A stretch of 64,000 nt of DNA from Ruminococcus sp. FC2018 (GCF_000621805.1 NZ_JHXH01000010.1:1-64000), one strand, 5' to 3'. Counted from the first letter of the stretch, positions 26,650 to 35,829 are shown. The notes: a model not told the origin generated them from the sequence alone. Program-made: numbers and translations.

Positions 26650-28596
26650 TTATTTTGCCTTTGTGTCGATCTCCTCGTACAGCCTTGCCAGCATATCATC
26701 GGCAGCTACGCCGGATTCCTCGCCTGTTTTTCTTGAACGCACAGACAATGTGTTGCTTTCCACTTCCTTGTCCCCGATGATGAACATATAAGGTATTCTG
26801 TCAAGGCGTGATTTCTTTATCTTGGTGCCGATGTTGATGTCGTCGGCATCTACTGTGACCCTCATGCCTCTTGCGGTCATTTTTTCAGCCAGCTTCCGGG
26901 CATACTCAACATGAGCCTCGCCTATTGGCAGCAGTCTTACCTGCTCGGGAGCAAGCCACAGAGGCATAACGCCGTTGAAGTGCTCTATCATGTAAGCAAG
27001 GGTTCTCTCGTAGCAGCCAAGCGACGTGCGGTGGATAATATAAGGCAGCTTCTTCTGACCGTCCTTGTCCACGTAGTACATACCGAATTTCTCGGCAAGC
27101 AGCATGTCTATCTGGATAGTTACCAGCGTGTCTTCCTTGCCGTAAACGTTCTTGTACTGGATATCCAGCTTAGGACCGTAGAATGCAGCCTCGTCGATGC
27201 CTATTTCGTAGTCAAGCCCCAGGTCGTCAAGGATAGTTTTCATGGCAGCCTGTGCGTACTCCCACTGCTCAGCGGTGCCCTCGTACTTGTTTTTGGGGTT
27301 AGCCGGATCCCACTGGGAGAAGCGGAATGTGCAGTTTTCAAGCAGTCCCACCGTTTCAAGACAATACTTTGCCAGGTCAAGACAGAACTTGAACTCATCT
27401 TCCAGCTGGTCAGGGCGAATGATGAAGTGACCCTCGGAGATGGTGAACTGGCGCACTCTGATAAGACCGTGCATCTCACCGCTGTCCTCGTTTCTGAAAA
27501 GGGTAGAAGTCTCTGTGAGCCTCATAGGCAGATCACGGTAGGAACGCTGCCTGTTAAGATATACCTGATACTGGAACGGGCAGGTCATCGGACGCAGAGC
27601 AAAACAATCCTTTTCCTCGTCGTCCGGGTCGCCCATAATGAACATACCGTCACGGTAGTGGTCCCAGTGTCCCGAGATCTTGTAAAGGTCCCTCTTTGCA
27701 AACAGAGGAGTCTTTGTCAGCTGGCAGCCTCTTGCCTGCTCAACGTCCTCCACCCATCTTTGCAGCAGCTGGATAACTCTTGATCCCTTTGGCAGCAGGA
27801 TAGGCAGTCCCTGACCAATGTAGTCAACTGTTGTGAAATATTCAAGCTCTCTTCCAAGCTTGTTATGGTCACGGAGCTTTGCCTCTTCCAGCATTTTCAG
27901 ATGCTCATCCAGCATTGAAGCTTTGGGGAAGGAAACTCCGTAAACTCTGCAAAGCTGCTTGTTGTCCGCTGCGTCGCCCCAGTAGGCACCTGTGCAGGAG
28001 AGCAGCTTTGTTGCCTTGATAGCCGAAACGTTCATGATGTGAGGACCTGCACAAAGGTCAACAAAGTCGCCCTGTTTGTAGAAGGACAGCTTTTCGCCCT
28101 TGTCGTCGTGCTTGTGGATAAGCTCTATCTTGTAGTCCTCGCCTCTGTCCTGCATCAGCTTTACAGCCTCGCTGGCAGGCAGCTCAAAGCGCTCAAGCTC
28201 ATAGCCCTCTTTTGCCAGCTTTTTCATCTCAGCTTCGATCTTATCAAGGTCGGACTGTGTAAACGGCTTGTCCACGCCGAAGTCATAGTAATAGCCTGTC
28301 TCGGTAGCAGGACCTCTTGCAAGCTTTGCCTCGGGGTAAAGGTTCTTTACAGCCTGTGCCATAAGGTGGGAAGCCGTATGCCAGAAAGTCTCCTTGCCTG
28401 CCTTTGAGTCAAAAGTCATGACCTCGAATTCGCAGTCGTGATCGACCACAGTCCTCATGTCAAAGACCTCGCCGTCCAGTTTTACGCAGCAGGCAGCCTT
28501 ATAAAGTCCCATTCCGATGCCCTTTATTATCTCGCTTGCGGGCATTGCCTTTTCGATCTCACGGACCGAGCCGTCTTTAAGTGTTAGTTTTATCAT
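26650..28596 (-). CDS. thrS: Threonyl-tRNA synthetase
   Basis: Charges tRNA-Thr with threonine. The 648 residues hold, in order, the TGS domain (1-60), the editing domain with HTASHLMAQ and the later FVDLCAGPH block, the class II catalytic core (MTCPFQYQVY, FRNEDSGEMHGLIRVRQF, HRTSLGCYERTLAYMIEH) and the anticodon-binding domain. It sits in an operon controlled by a T-box leader (29308-29579), as expected for an aminoacyl-tRNA synthetase gene in Firmicutes. The symporter gene follows at 17 bases. Confidence 0.97.
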   Translation of the reverse strand: MIKLTLKDGSVREIEKAMPASEIIKGIGMGLYKAACCVKLDGEVFDMRTVVDHDCEFEVMTFDSKAGKETFWHTASHLMAQAVKNLYPEAKLARGPATETGYYYDFGVDKPFTQSDLDKIEAEMKKLAKEGYELERFELPASEAVKLMQDRGEDYKIELIHKHDDKGEKLSFYKQGDFVDLCAGPHIMNVSAIKATKLLSCTGAYWGDAADNKQLCRVYGVSFPKASMLDEHLKMLEEAKLRDHNKLGRELEYFTTVDYIGQGLPILLPKGSRVIQLLQRWVEDVEQARGCQLTKTPLFAKRDLYKISGHWDHYRDGMFIMGDPDDEEKDCFALRPMTCPFQYQVYLNRQRSYRDLPMRLTETSTLFRNEDSGEMHGLIRVRQFTISEGHFIIRPDQLEDEFKFCLDLAKYCLETVGLLENCTFRFSQWDPANPKNKYEGTAEQWEYAQAAMKTILDDLGLDYEIGIDEAAFYGPKLDIQYKNVYGKEDTLVTIQIDMLLAEKFGMYYVDKDGQKKLPYIIHRTSLGCYERTLAYMIEHFNGVMPLWLAPEQVRLLPIGEAHVEYARKLAEKMTARGMRVTVDADDINIGTKIKKSRLDRIPYMFIIGDKEVESNTLSVRSRKTGEESGVAADDMLARLYEEIDTKAK

Positions 28597-28636
28597 AATG
28601 AATCCTCCGTTTAATAGTGTATAGTATTGTTATTGT

Positions 28637-29065
28637 TTACTGGTTTGTAAGCTGGGTGTTCTTTTCCACCATAAGACAGTGGGTGATGTAGAAGTAGCCC
28701 CACACCGCCACAAGGAGTATTCCCAGAAAGAACACCACGTTGTTCAGCGTTTTTCTTGTGGACTCGCTGATTATGCATTTTTTGCTCCCGTCGGGAAGCT
28801 TTACGTCCAGGACACGGGAGAAAAATGTGCCGCCCCAATAGCCTATTATCCACACGGGGATGAAAAACAGCACACCCTCATAATAGGATATTTTCTGTGT
28901 CACCGCCAGATAGATCAGAAAGCAGGACACGCAGTGGCTGAGCATGGCAACGGTAAAGCATACTCCGGCAATGCGCTTTTTGTTGCGCAAGGTCCTGGGG
29001 TCAAAATAGTATACCTCGTTCTGGTTGGCAGTCTTTGTAAGATCCCGGGTTCGGTTACTGCCCAT
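28637..29065 (-). CDS. Small multi-pass membrane protein in the thrS operon
   Basis: Not recognised. This protein of 142 residues has a polar start (GSNRTRDLTKTANQ) with a YYFDPRTLRNKKR segment, then about four hydrophobic helices (about 33-53, 60-80 and 106-128 clear). A Cys pair occurs in HCVSCFLIYL. ATG 29065 was chosen because GGGAG lies 8 bases upstream; an in-frame TTG 15 bases earlier, near GGAGG, is an alternative. It lies between the T-box and thrS, 40 bases before thrS, and so should be induced by low threonine. The role is unknown. Confidence 0.6.
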   Translation of the reverse strand: MGSNRTRDLTKTANQNEVYYFDPRTLRNKKRIAGVCFTVAMLSHCVSCFLIYLAVTQKISYYEGVLFFIPVWIIGYWGGTFFSRVLDVKLPDGSKKCIISESTRKTLNNVVFFLGILLVAVWGYFYITHCLMVEKNTQLTNQ

Positions 29066-29102
29066 ATTGTTCGCTCCCAATGCCTGTTCACCTCCTGCAT
29101 TA

Positions 29103-29205
29103 TCGGGGGAAACCCTTTTGGAGAAGGGTTGTCCCCCGAACCCCCTTCCTAAACCTTTTATTGATTTTTCGCAAAAAGGGAACAAGTCCCTTTTTACGAA
29201 AAATG
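29103..29205. repeat. Intergenic dispersed-repeat-like element with two hairpins
   Basis: No gene. On the minus strand it has a stem TTTTTCG-AAAAAGGGAC / GTTCCCTTTTT-CGAAAAA, the linker GGTTTAGGAAGGGGGTTCG, and a second stem GGGGGACAACCCTT / AAGGGTTTCCCCC. A read-through frame would give KGLGRGFGGQPF, a string I associate with spurious frames over a common intergenic repeat in Clostridia. It lies in the leader between T-box and first gene. Confidence 0.55.
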
Positions 29206-29307
29206 AGTAAGGGCTAAGAACGAAGCCCGAAAACAGCCTTTTCAAGAGAGAATCCTCGACAATGCAGGAGACGATCTTGTGTGCTGACAATAAACATCAA
29301 ACTAAAT

Positions 29308-29579
29308 AAAAAAAGCCCTGCGAGATGCTCGCAGGACGCTGTAATTGCGTGGTTCCACCCGTGTTCGGAGAAAGACCCTTTCTCCCTCGTGACCCGATAA
29401 CGCCGGTCAGGCGGTGCGGATTAACGCACGCTCGCAAGGCGGTGTCCTCTGTGCCGGGGCATTTCCCTCACACCAAACGGGAAATTCTCTGGTGCCCTTT
29501 TTGCACTTTGGCTTCCTTGGTCAACGCTTTTTGCACTATTTACCTTAACTATTTTATCACCTTGAGGTGAAAGTGTCAA
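29308..29579 (-). promoter_or_regulatory. Threonine T-box leader with promoter
   Basis: Minus strand. The promoter TTGACA-N17-TAAAAT is at 29551-29579. A stem-I-like region follows with AGAGAATTTCCC / GAGGGAAAT and the GGTG motif; a Thr codon (ACA or ACC, in GAGGACACCGCC) sits where the specifier should be. The T-box sequence GGGTGGAACCACGC is at 29347-29360, followed by the terminator CCTGCGAG-CAT-CTCGCAGG plus seven T (29308-29338). Uncharged tRNA-Thr should favour antitermination and expression of the membrane protein, thrS and the symporter. Confidence 0.93.
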
Positions 29580-29630
29580 GAAAAAAGTAAAAAATAATTG
29601 GATTTTTCGTGCGTTCAAACAAAAAACGCC

Positions 29631-29659
29631 TTGACAATTCAGTGATTTTGTATTACAAT
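29631..29659 (+). promoter_or_regulatory. rny promoter
   Basis: TTGACA, 17 bases, TACAAT. It predicts a leader of about 175 bases. Confidence 0.83.
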
Positions 29660-29754
29660 AATACCATGCATTATAATTTTTTAAAATGGATAAGCATGGC
29701 TTGTCTTTTCTATAAAATAATTTTGCTAATTTGTATCTTTACAATTTAATATTG

Positions 29755-29817
29755 GTGATACCCTGCTTTTTGGTGATAAAAACAGTGTTTTTACACAGAT
29801 CGCAGCAGGTATCAACT
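29755..29817 (+). other. Hairpin in the rny leader
   Basis: TGATACCCTGC near the start pairs with GCAGCAGGTATCA at the end, enclosing a smaller stem AAAAACAGTGTTTTT. It ends just before the ribosome-binding site, so it could affect translation or RNA stability. Confidence 0.5.
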
Positions 29818-29841
29818 TCAAGAAGGAGGAAAAACTATACA

Positions 29842-31407
29842 ATGAGCACAGGAATAACGATCTTGTTGTGTGTAGTTGCTCTTGTTCTTGGCGCAGGTAT
29901 CAGTGGAATCATTTGTTTTAAGCAAGGCATAAGTTACCGTAAAAAAACGGCAGAGGCGGCAGTAGGCTCGGCGGAAAAGGAAGCGGAGAGGATTGTCGAG
30001 GATGCTAAAAAAACAGCGGAAACTTTAAAGAAAGAAGCTTTGGTGGAAGCAAAGGACGAGATACATAAATCACGCCAGGAAACCGAAAAAGAGCTCAAAG
30101 AAAGAAGGACTGAGGTTTCAAGACAGGAACGCAGGATCCAGCAGAAGGAAGAATCCATAGATAAAAAGCTGGATAATCTTGAAAAGAAGGAAGAAACTCT
30201 GCAGAACAAGCTGAGGTCGGCTGACGAAAAGATGGCTGAGGCTGACAGGATCAAGAAGTCGCAGCTTGATATGCTGGAAAAGATCTCACAGTTTACTGTG
30301 GATCAGGCAAAGGAATATCTCCTTAGCCAGCTCGACGAGGATCTGGTACACGAAAAGGCAGTTCGTGTGAACAATTATGAAGCACAGATCAAGGAAGAAT
30401 GCGATGCAAAGGCAAGACAGTATGTATCCCTGGCGATCGCAAGATGTGCGGCGGATCAGGTATCCGAGACCGCAGTATCAGTTGTCCCTCTCCCCAACGA
30501 TGACATGAAGGGAAGGATCATCGGACGTGAGGGAAGAAACATTAGAACCATAGAAACTCTTACAGGTGTAGACCTGATAATTGACGATACTCCGGAAGCT
30601 ATCACGGTCTCATGCTTTGACCAGGTGAGAAGAGAGATCGCAAGGATAGCACTTGAAAAACTTATTCAGGACGGAAGGATCCACCCCACAAGGATCGAGG
30701 AAATGGTTGACAAGGCAAGACGTGAGGTCGAGCTGAAGATCAAGCAGGAGGGTGAAAGAGCCGTTCTCGAGACTAACGTTCACGGACTTAACCATGAGCT
30801 GGTGAAGCTTCTGGGAAGGCTCCGCTTCAGAACCAGTTACAGGCAAAATGTTCTTAATCATTCTATCGAGGTGGCACACCTTGCGGGAATGATGGCATCT
30901 GAACTTGGTGTTGACGCAAATCTGGCAAGAAGAGCAGGTCTGCTTCACGATATAGGTAAGGCATTGAGTTATGAGATCGAAGGGTCTCATGTTCAGATAG
31001 GCGTAGATGTATGTAAGAAATATAAGGAAAGCCCCGATGTTATACATGCTATCGAGGCGCATCACGGAGATGTTGAGACACGCACCGTTGTGGCTGCACT
31101 GGTACAGGCTGCCGATGCCATATCCGCAGCAAGACCGGGGGCAAGAAGCGAAAATTACGAAAACTATATCAAAAGGCTTCAGAAGCTTGAGGAGATCTGC
31201 ACCTCTTATGACGGCGTAGAGAAATCCTTTGCAATTCAGGCGGGCAGAGAAGTCAGAATAATGATCCAGCCTGAAAAGATCAACGACGAACAAATGGTAC
31301 TTGTTGCCCGTGAGATAGCTAAGCGTATAGAGGACGAGATGAATTATCCCGGACAGATCAAAGTCAACCTTATACGTGAAAGCAGAGCGGTGGAGTACGC
31401 AAAGTAA
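29842..31407 (+). CDS. rny: Ribonuclease Y
   Basis: The membrane-tethered endonuclease that starts bulk mRNA decay in many Firmicutes. The 521-residue protein has an N-terminal anchor (about 4-24), a long coiled coil (about 30-190), a KH domain with [15 protein letters not shown] (about 228-243) and an HD domain with GLLHDIGKA as catalytic core. Usual length is about 520. AAGGAGG lies 11 bases before ATG 29842; the frame extends upstream but into the leader. It is transcribed alone with a strong terminator. Confidence 0.96.
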   Translation: MSTGITILLCVVALVLGAGISGIICFKQGISYRKKTAEAAVGSAEKEAERIVEDAKKTAETLKKEALVEAKDEIHKSRQETEKELKERRTEVSRQERRIQQKEESIDKKLDNLEKKEETLQNKLRSADEKMAEADRIKKSQLDMLEKISQFTVDQAKEYLLSQLDEDLVHEKAVRVNNYEAQIKEECDAKARQYVSLAIARCAADQVSETAVSVVPLPNDDMKGRIIGREGRNIRTIETLTGVDLIIDDTPEAITVSCFDQVRREIARIALEKLIQDGRIHPTRIEEMVDKARREVELKIKQEGERAVLETNVHGLNHELVKLLGRLRFRTSYRQNVLNHSIEVAHLAGMMASELGVDANLARRAGLLHDIGKALSYEIEGSHVQIGVDVCKKYKESPDVIHAIEAHHGDVETRTVVAALVQAADAISAARPGARSENYENYIKRLQKLEEICTSYDGVEKSFAIQAGREVRIMIQPEKINDEQMVLVAREIAKRIEDEMNYPGQIKVNLIRESRAVEYAK

Positions 31408-31414
31408 AAAACAA

Positions 31415-31446
31415 GGCGGACAATTTTTATTATTGTCCGCTTTTTT
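31415..31446 (+). terminator. rny terminator
   Basis: Stem GCGGACAAT / ATTGTCCGC followed by six T. Confidence 0.93.
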
Positions 31447-31480
31447 AGCAGGCATATTTTAGTATTGGAGGCTTGGTCTT

Positions 31481-32998
31481 ATGGCAGAGCAAAAATCCAG
31501 GGAGCGAAAGCACCTTTTCGGGACCACGGAAAAATCTGATTTTATACTTAATATGAATCAGCAGCAGACGTTCAAGCTGTGCGGTCTTTACAGTATTATC
31601 GCCATAGCGGTGCTGGCTGCAATAAATATTCCTTTCACCATACTCAAGCATACGTTTGACTATGTGGACGAGGATAATATTACTCACTATGCCGATGATC
31701 TGATCGCACATTATGCCAGCATTCTTGTTGTGGGCGCAGGACTTATCGGATTCTGGTTCTTCCTTGTGGGAAGAATGAAAAAGGAAATAGTAATAAAGGA
31801 TAACAAGCTTTTGCTTATCCCGGCATTCATTATAGCAGTTTCTGCCTGGTCTATGTTTGCATCGGGAAACATAAGCACCTGCTTTTTCGGATATCTTGAC
31901 AGGTCGGAGGGCTTGCTGACAATTCTGGCATACTGGGGCTTTTTTGCAGCAGGCATGGCAGTAACGGGAGATAAATGGCGGCAGAGATTTACCGATTTTC
32001 TGGCGGCACTCGGTCTGCTCAATGCTGTTGTGGGAATACTGCAAAGCATACCTGCACTTTACGACGTTATGCCAAACAAGTTCAAGGACCTGTTTGTCAG
32101 ATTCGGTGCAACACCCGGAGCAGGTGAGATCGCTACCAGCGAGGGTATTTATGAAAAAGGTTACGCTGCAAGCGGACTCCTTATAACTCCATTTGCACTT
32201 GCTGCGGTGATGACACTGGTAATTGCTATTACTCTCACAGGATTTGCACTTGTAAAAAGCGGAAAGAAAAAGGCGTTTTACGGTGTTACCGCTATAAGCT
32301 GTACTGCGGCGGCGGTGCTGACAAAGACACTGGTGGGTGCTGTGGGTGCAGGTGCAGCTGTGGTTGCAGCCCTTGTTATAGCTTGTGTCAAGGCAGGGGT
32401 CAAAAAGCAGAAGATCCCTGTGGTGCTTGCCCTTTGCGCTGCGGCAGCGGCAGTAGGCTGTGCGGCTGTGCTTTACACCACGGGAGCGGCTCAGCTCAAG
32501 GACGAACAGGTAATGTATACAGAGACCAACCACCGTTTGTCCGTTGGAAACCCCAGAGAGGAAAAATCCCAGTGGATATATGAGTATATGTGGAGTGACG
32601 GTGCGTATGTGATACAGCAGCACCCTGTTGTGGGTGTGGGACCGGATAACTGGTCGGAGATGTTCGAGCTGAAGCTCACCGCTGACCGTGTATACAACCA
32701 GTATCTTGATGTGGGTATGCAAAGAGGAGTTATCTGTCTGGGACTGTACGGACTGTTCCTTATCGTTACGGTGGTCAAGCTGGGCAAGGCAGTTAAAAAG
32801 CATTTCAAGGACGAGGAGAATGTGAGCTGGGTGGCAGCAGGTCTTATGGCTGCGGTCATAGCTTATATGATACAGGCGTTCTTCAACAGCGGAAACAATT
32901 ACAGTACACCTTACTTTATGCTTATTACGGGTATGGGCTGGAGCTACTTCGGAGCAAAGGCCGGCGTGGGCAAGAAAAAGGGTAAGGCTAAGAAATAA
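31481..32998 (+). CDS. O-antigen ligase (Wzy/RfaL-type) family membrane protein
   Basis: A 505-residue protein with about ten to twelve membrane helices and a large external loop (about 335-410) that contains HPVVGVGPDNW and YNQYLDVGMQRGVICLGLY, the hallmark of the Wzy_C/O-antigen ligase family. In Gram-positives such proteins polymerise or attach polysaccharide or lipid-linked glycans at the outer face of the membrane. No glycan synthesis genes are adjacent, so the substrate cannot be told. GGAGG lies 9 bases before ATG. No promoter was found after the rny terminator; read-through is possible. Confidence 0.8.
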   Translation: MAEQKSRERKHLFGTTEKSDFILNMNQQQTFKLCGLYSIIAIAVLAAINIPFTILKHTFDYVDEDNITHYADDLIAHYASILVVGAGLIGFWFFLVGRMKKEIVIKDNKLLLIPAFIIAVSAWSMFASGNISTCFFGYLDRSEGLLTILAYWGFFAAGMAVTGDKWRQRFTDFLAALGLLNAVVGILQSIPALYDVMPNKFKDLFVRFGATPGAGEIATSEGIYEKGYAASGLLITPFALAAVMTLVIAITLTGFALVKSGKKKAFYGVTAISCTAAAVLTKTLVGAVGAGAAVVAALVIACVKAGVKKQKIPVVLALCAAAAAVGCAAVLYTTGAAQLKDEQVMYTETNHRLSVGNPREEKSQWIYEYMWSDGAYVIQQHPVVGVGPDNWSEMFELKLTADRVYNQYLDVGMQRGVICLGLYGLFLIVTVVKLGKAVKKHFKDEENVSWVAAGLMAAVIAYMIQAFFNSGNNYSTPYFMLITGMGWSYFGAKAGVGKKKGKAKK

Positions 32999-33005
32999 CG
33001 GACAT

Positions 33006-33041
33006 GAAAAAAGCGGGGCTTGATGCTCCGCTTTTGTTTTG
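33006..33041. terminator. Bidirectional terminator
   Basis: Stem AAAAGCGG(GGC) / (GCT)CCGCTTTT between convergent genes, with T-rich 3' flank. Confidence 0.85.
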
Positions 33042-33043
33042 TG

Positions 33044-34231
33044 TCAGTGGACAAGTGTCAGCAGACTTATTTCTCCGGGAGTCTGTGCAAACACCTTTGC
33101 GCCGCATCGGGTAAGAAATTCCTCGCTGCGAAAGCCCCACAGCACGCTTATGCAGTCCATGCCCGAGTTAAGGGCAGTTTGTATGTCAACGTCTGAGTCA
33201 CCGATATAAACGCTTTCTTCGGGCGTTGAGCCGAGCTGTGCCAAAGCGGTGAGGACTGTGTCCGGGGCAGGCTTTTTACGAACGCCCTCCTTTTCTCCGA
33301 TGCTTACCCGGGCAAGGTCGCCGAAATAGTCACGGCAAAGCTTTTTTACTGCAAAATCCGCTTTGTTGGAAACCACGGCTATCTTTTTGCCTTGTTCGGT
33401 AAGCTTTTTCATCATGTCCAAAATGCCGGGGTATGGCTTTGTGGAATCAAAGCAATGCTCCCCATAATGGGTCTTGAAGCCTTCAAACGCTTTGTCAAAG
33501 GTGCTTGGGGAAGCATCCGGCGGAAGGGCACGCTGTATCAGCTTTTTGATGCCGTTGCCCACAAAGCCGCAGACAGCTTCTTTTGTGTGCTCCTTGCAGC
33601 CCACGGTGCGCATGGCAAAGTTGGTGCTGGCGGTAAGGTCGTCAAGGGTATCAAGCAGGGTGCCGTCCAGGTCGAAAATGTAGGTGGTGTATGCTTTTGC
33701 GTCAAACATCACAGGCTGGAAGCTGCCCCCTCTGCGGGTCTGCATAAGCTTGTCAAAATCATCGGGGTCAAATTTATCCGTCCCTGTAAAAAGCAGCTCG
33801 TAGGTCACGCCGCAATAGCGGATATATCTGTCTGTGTGGTGAAAGCCCAGGCGGAGATAAAACCCTTCACGGCGTTTGCGCTGGGGGTAGTTTTCGGCGC
33901 AGGGGTCAAGGGTCTCTATTTCAAGGACCACCTGTTTACCTTTATACAGGCTGCAAAGCCGGGATACAACACTGCTGCCCAGTCCACAGCCACGCATATT
34001 CTTATCAATGGCAAGATAGCAGATGTACGCCGTCTGACGGTGTATGCAGCACACTGCCATGCCTGCGGTAATGCCATTTTCCATGACCGCATAAACTTCA
34101 AGGCTGCCCTGTGCGGCAAGGCGCAGGATAATATCCAGCCCGAAGCGTTCGTCGGCAGGGAAGGAGTCGGTGTATATTTCGTTTATCCGGTCTGTTCGCT
34201 CGTCGCCGGATATGATTTTTTCCAGAGTCAT
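33044..34231 (-). CDS. GNAT acetyltransferase fused to HAD phosphatase
   Basis: The 395-residue protein is a fusion. Residues 1-165 form a GNAT fold (acetyl-CoA loop region NMRGCGLGSSVVSRL at about 77-91, then YLRLGFHHTDRY). Residues from about 183 form a HAD hydrolase of the phosphoglycolate phosphatase type: FDLDGTLLDT (nucleophile Asp), VVSNKADFAVK, KPAPDTVL and YIGDSDVDIQTA. The two domains also occur as separate enzymes, so the fusion may join an acylation and a dephosphorylation on one substrate, or damage repair. Its promoter overlaps that of the divergent gene. Confidence 0.87.
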   Translation of the reverse strand: MTLEKIISGDERTDRINEIYTDSFPADERFGLDIILRLAAQGSLEVYAVMENGITAGMAVCCIHRQTAYICYLAIDKNMRGCGLGSSVVSRLCSLYKGKQVVLEIETLDPCAENYPQRKRREGFYLRLGFHHTDRYIRYCGVTYELLFTGTDKFDPDDFDKLMQTRRGGSFQPVMFDAKAYTTYIFDLDGTLLDTLDDLTASTNFAMRTVGCKEHTKEAVCGFVGNGIKKLIQRALPPDASPSTFDKAFEGFKTHYGEHCFDSTKPYPGILDMMKKLTEQGKKIAVVSNKADFAVKKLCRDYFGDLARVSIGEKEGVRKKPAPDTVLTALAQLGSTPEESVYIGDSDVDIQTALNSGMDCISVLWGFRSEEFLTRCGAKVFAQTPGEISLLTLVH

Positions 34232-34264
34232 TTAAATTCACCTGTTTTCTTTATCGTTAACAAT

Positions 34265-34326
34265 ATGATACCACGTTGAGGGCGGCTGTGTCAACTGTTG
34301 ACTTGACCGGTGGGCTGTGGTATACT
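34265..34326. promoter_or_regulatory. Divergent overlapping promoters
   Basis: Rightward: TTGACT (34298-34303), 17 bases, TATACT (34321-34326). Leftward: TTGACA (34289-34294), 18 bases, TATCAT (34265-34270). The two -35 boxes nearly abut within the palindrome GTCAACTGTTGAC, so only one polymerase may bind at a time. Confidence 0.8.
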
Positions 34327-34349
34327 TGGACGTGAGAAGAGGTGAGGTC

Positions 34350-34844
34350 GTGGAGCTTATTATCGGGGCGGTCATAGTTTTCGGGCTGCTGTATATGCTG
34401 GGTGTGGACATAACCACTCTGCTGTCCATACTTCAGATAATAATGACTGTGCTCACCTGTCTGTGTGCATTGTTTTTCGTGTTTTGCGATCTTCTGCTTA
34501 TTTTCGCCTCGGAAAAGCACCCTGCAAAGCTGCTGGGGATAGATAAGGACGGGGGCAAAGACGGGGAGGAGACCCGTGAGGACGGGAAGAACAAGATGCT
34601 GTCCCGGTTCGCTTTTTATGAGGTGGACGGAGAAAGACTGCGCAACTGGTTCCCGGCTGAGTCGGTGATGAGAAAAAGGATATACCGCCAAAGTGAGTGC
34701 TTTGTCCGCATAGCAAGGCTTGGAAAAAAGCGGCTTGTGTTTGACCGCCACAGCATGGTCATTGTTGCCGCAGGGACGCTGCTTATGGGACTTGGCGTTG
34801 TGGGAATGACTCTGCACTGGCTTTTTGTACTTGGGATACTATAA
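34350..34844 (+). CDS. Small membrane protein of unknown function
   Basis: This 164-residue protein has two N-terminal membrane helices (about 2-20 and 27-53), a basic and acidic cytoplasmic loop (about 56-125) and a C-terminal helix (about 135-160). The start was set at GTG 34350, because the longer frame begins within the -10 box of the promoter and GAGGTGAGG lies just before this GTG. No family was recognised. It is transcribed alone and ends at a terminator shared with the convergent gene. Confidence 0.6.
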   Translation: MELIIGAVIVFGLLYMLGVDITTLLSILQIIMTVLTCLCALFFVFCDLLLIFASEKHPAKLLGIDKDGGKDGEETREDGKNKMLSRFAFYEVDGERLRNWFPAESVMRKRIYRQSECFVRIARLGKKRLVFDRHSMVIVAAGTLLMGLGVVGMTLHWLFVLGIL

Positions 34845-34849
34845 AATAT

Positions 34850-34882
34850 CGGGCATACCTTTTGGCACAAGGTACACCCGAT
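34850..34882. terminator. Bidirectional terminator
   Basis: Stem ATCGGGCATACCTT / AAGGTACACCCGAT with imperfect pairing, then TTTTTTATT. Confidence 0.82.
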
Positions 34883-34885
34883 TTT

Positions 34886-35392
34886 TTATTGCTCTTTTTT
34901 CTTTCTGAAAACTATCCGCAGCACTACCACAGCTATCGGGAACAACAGCAGCAGCGGTGCCCATATAAACGCCAGCGGCTTGCCCCATTGTCCCATTGGT
35001 TTTGGTTCTTGGTTGATTATGCAGTATGTCCACACGGTAAAGTATATCGAGATGATGATGTTCTGGGCATCAACGAAGAACAGCACAAACTGCTGCATTA
35101 CGGTGTTGCCCTTTTCGGTGACCTTTTTGTTCGGTTTAACACGCCTTACAAAAAAGCCGCACAGGCTCAAAAGCCCGATAAGCCCGAAACCTGCAACGAA
35201 CGGATATATTCCGAATATCTTGTTATCCACAACGTCAAAAATGCTTTCGTGGGTTTTCTCGTTAAAACCAAAGTGAATACCCATAGGGTCGGGCAGGCTT
35301 TCGTACCTGATGATAAACCACACCAGCCCGATAAGCAGCGGAGCAAGACACAAAAACAGGATAATAAGGTGCGTGCGCTTTAAAGCCTTCAT
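34886..35392 (-). CDS. DUF1648-type membrane protein
   Basis: A 168-residue protein with about four membrane helices. After helix 1 it has SLPDPMGIHFGFN, the short motif of the DUF1648 domain also present in SdpI-type immunity proteins. Only this N-terminal half resembles that family, and the rest is not recognised. It follows the DUF4236 gene by 17 bases on the same strand and probably shares its promoter. Confidence 0.65.
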   Translation of the reverse strand: MKALKRTHLIILFLCLAPLLIGLVWFIIRYESLPDPMGIHFGFNEKTHESIFDVVDNKIFGIYPFVAGFGLIGLLSLCGFFVRRVKPNKKVTEKGNTVMQQFVLFFVDAQNIIISIYFTVWTYCIINQEPKPMGQWGKPLAFIWAPLLLLFPIAVVVLRIVFRKKKEQ

Positions 35393-35409
35393 GCTGAAAA
35401 TACCCCACG

Positions 35410-35679
35410 TTATTTCTTTGTCGTCTTTCTGGAAGTTGTCTTTTTTGCAGCCGTTTTCTTGCTTGATCCTCCGAAAAGTCCGCCCAGTAAAGATGACTTC
35501 TTGGAATCTACATACGATACTCCCGTGCCGGGGATACTGAATGTTGTCGTCTCCCTGCCGGATGTGCTTATGGTCTTGCGCACGCCCTTTGTGCCGAACG
35601 AAACGCTGGCACTCTTAGTGCCTATGTTCAGTTTTGTTCCGCCGCCAAGGCTGATGCTCTTTCTGAATCTGAATCCCAT
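35410..35679 (-). CDS. DUF4236-type protein
   Basis: The 89-residue protein begins MGFRFRKSISLGGGTKLN and continues with SVSFGTKGVRKTIS and FSIPGTGVSY, matching the DUF4236 domain found at the N-terminus of many bacterial proteins of unknown role. A short Ser/Gly linker and a very basic tail (KKTAAKKTTSRKTTKK) follow, which could bind nucleic acid or acidic envelope polymers. It has its own promoter at 35726-35754. Confidence 0.8.
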   Translation of the reverse strand: MGFRFRKSISLGGGTKLNIGTKSASVSFGTKGVRKTISTSGRETTTFSIPGTGVSYVDSKKSSLLGGLFGGSSKKTAAKKTTSRKTTKK

Positions 35680-35725
35680 ATTTCATACCCCTTTCGATCA
35701 ATTTCATGTTATTTCTCCGCTTTTC

Positions 35726-35797
35726 AGTATAACACATTCCGTGCTTTTCGTCAACACACAAAAAAACGTTGCGCTTCGGAGAAAAATGTGTTATACT
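35726..35797. promoter_or_regulatory. Divergent promoters for DUF4236 gene and bcp
   Basis: Leftward TTGACG (35749-35754), 17 bases, TATACT (35726-35731). Rightward TTGCGC (35769-35774), 17 bases, TATACT (35792-35797). Both -10 boxes follow ATGTGT. Confidence 0.8.
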
Positions 35798-35829
35798 GAT
35801 AAAAATAATATCGGGAGGGAAATGATAAA

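Noticed and set aside
34317-34349. Upstream start for the small membrane protein
   Set aside because: It lies on the -10 box of a good promoter, so it would not be in the transcript.
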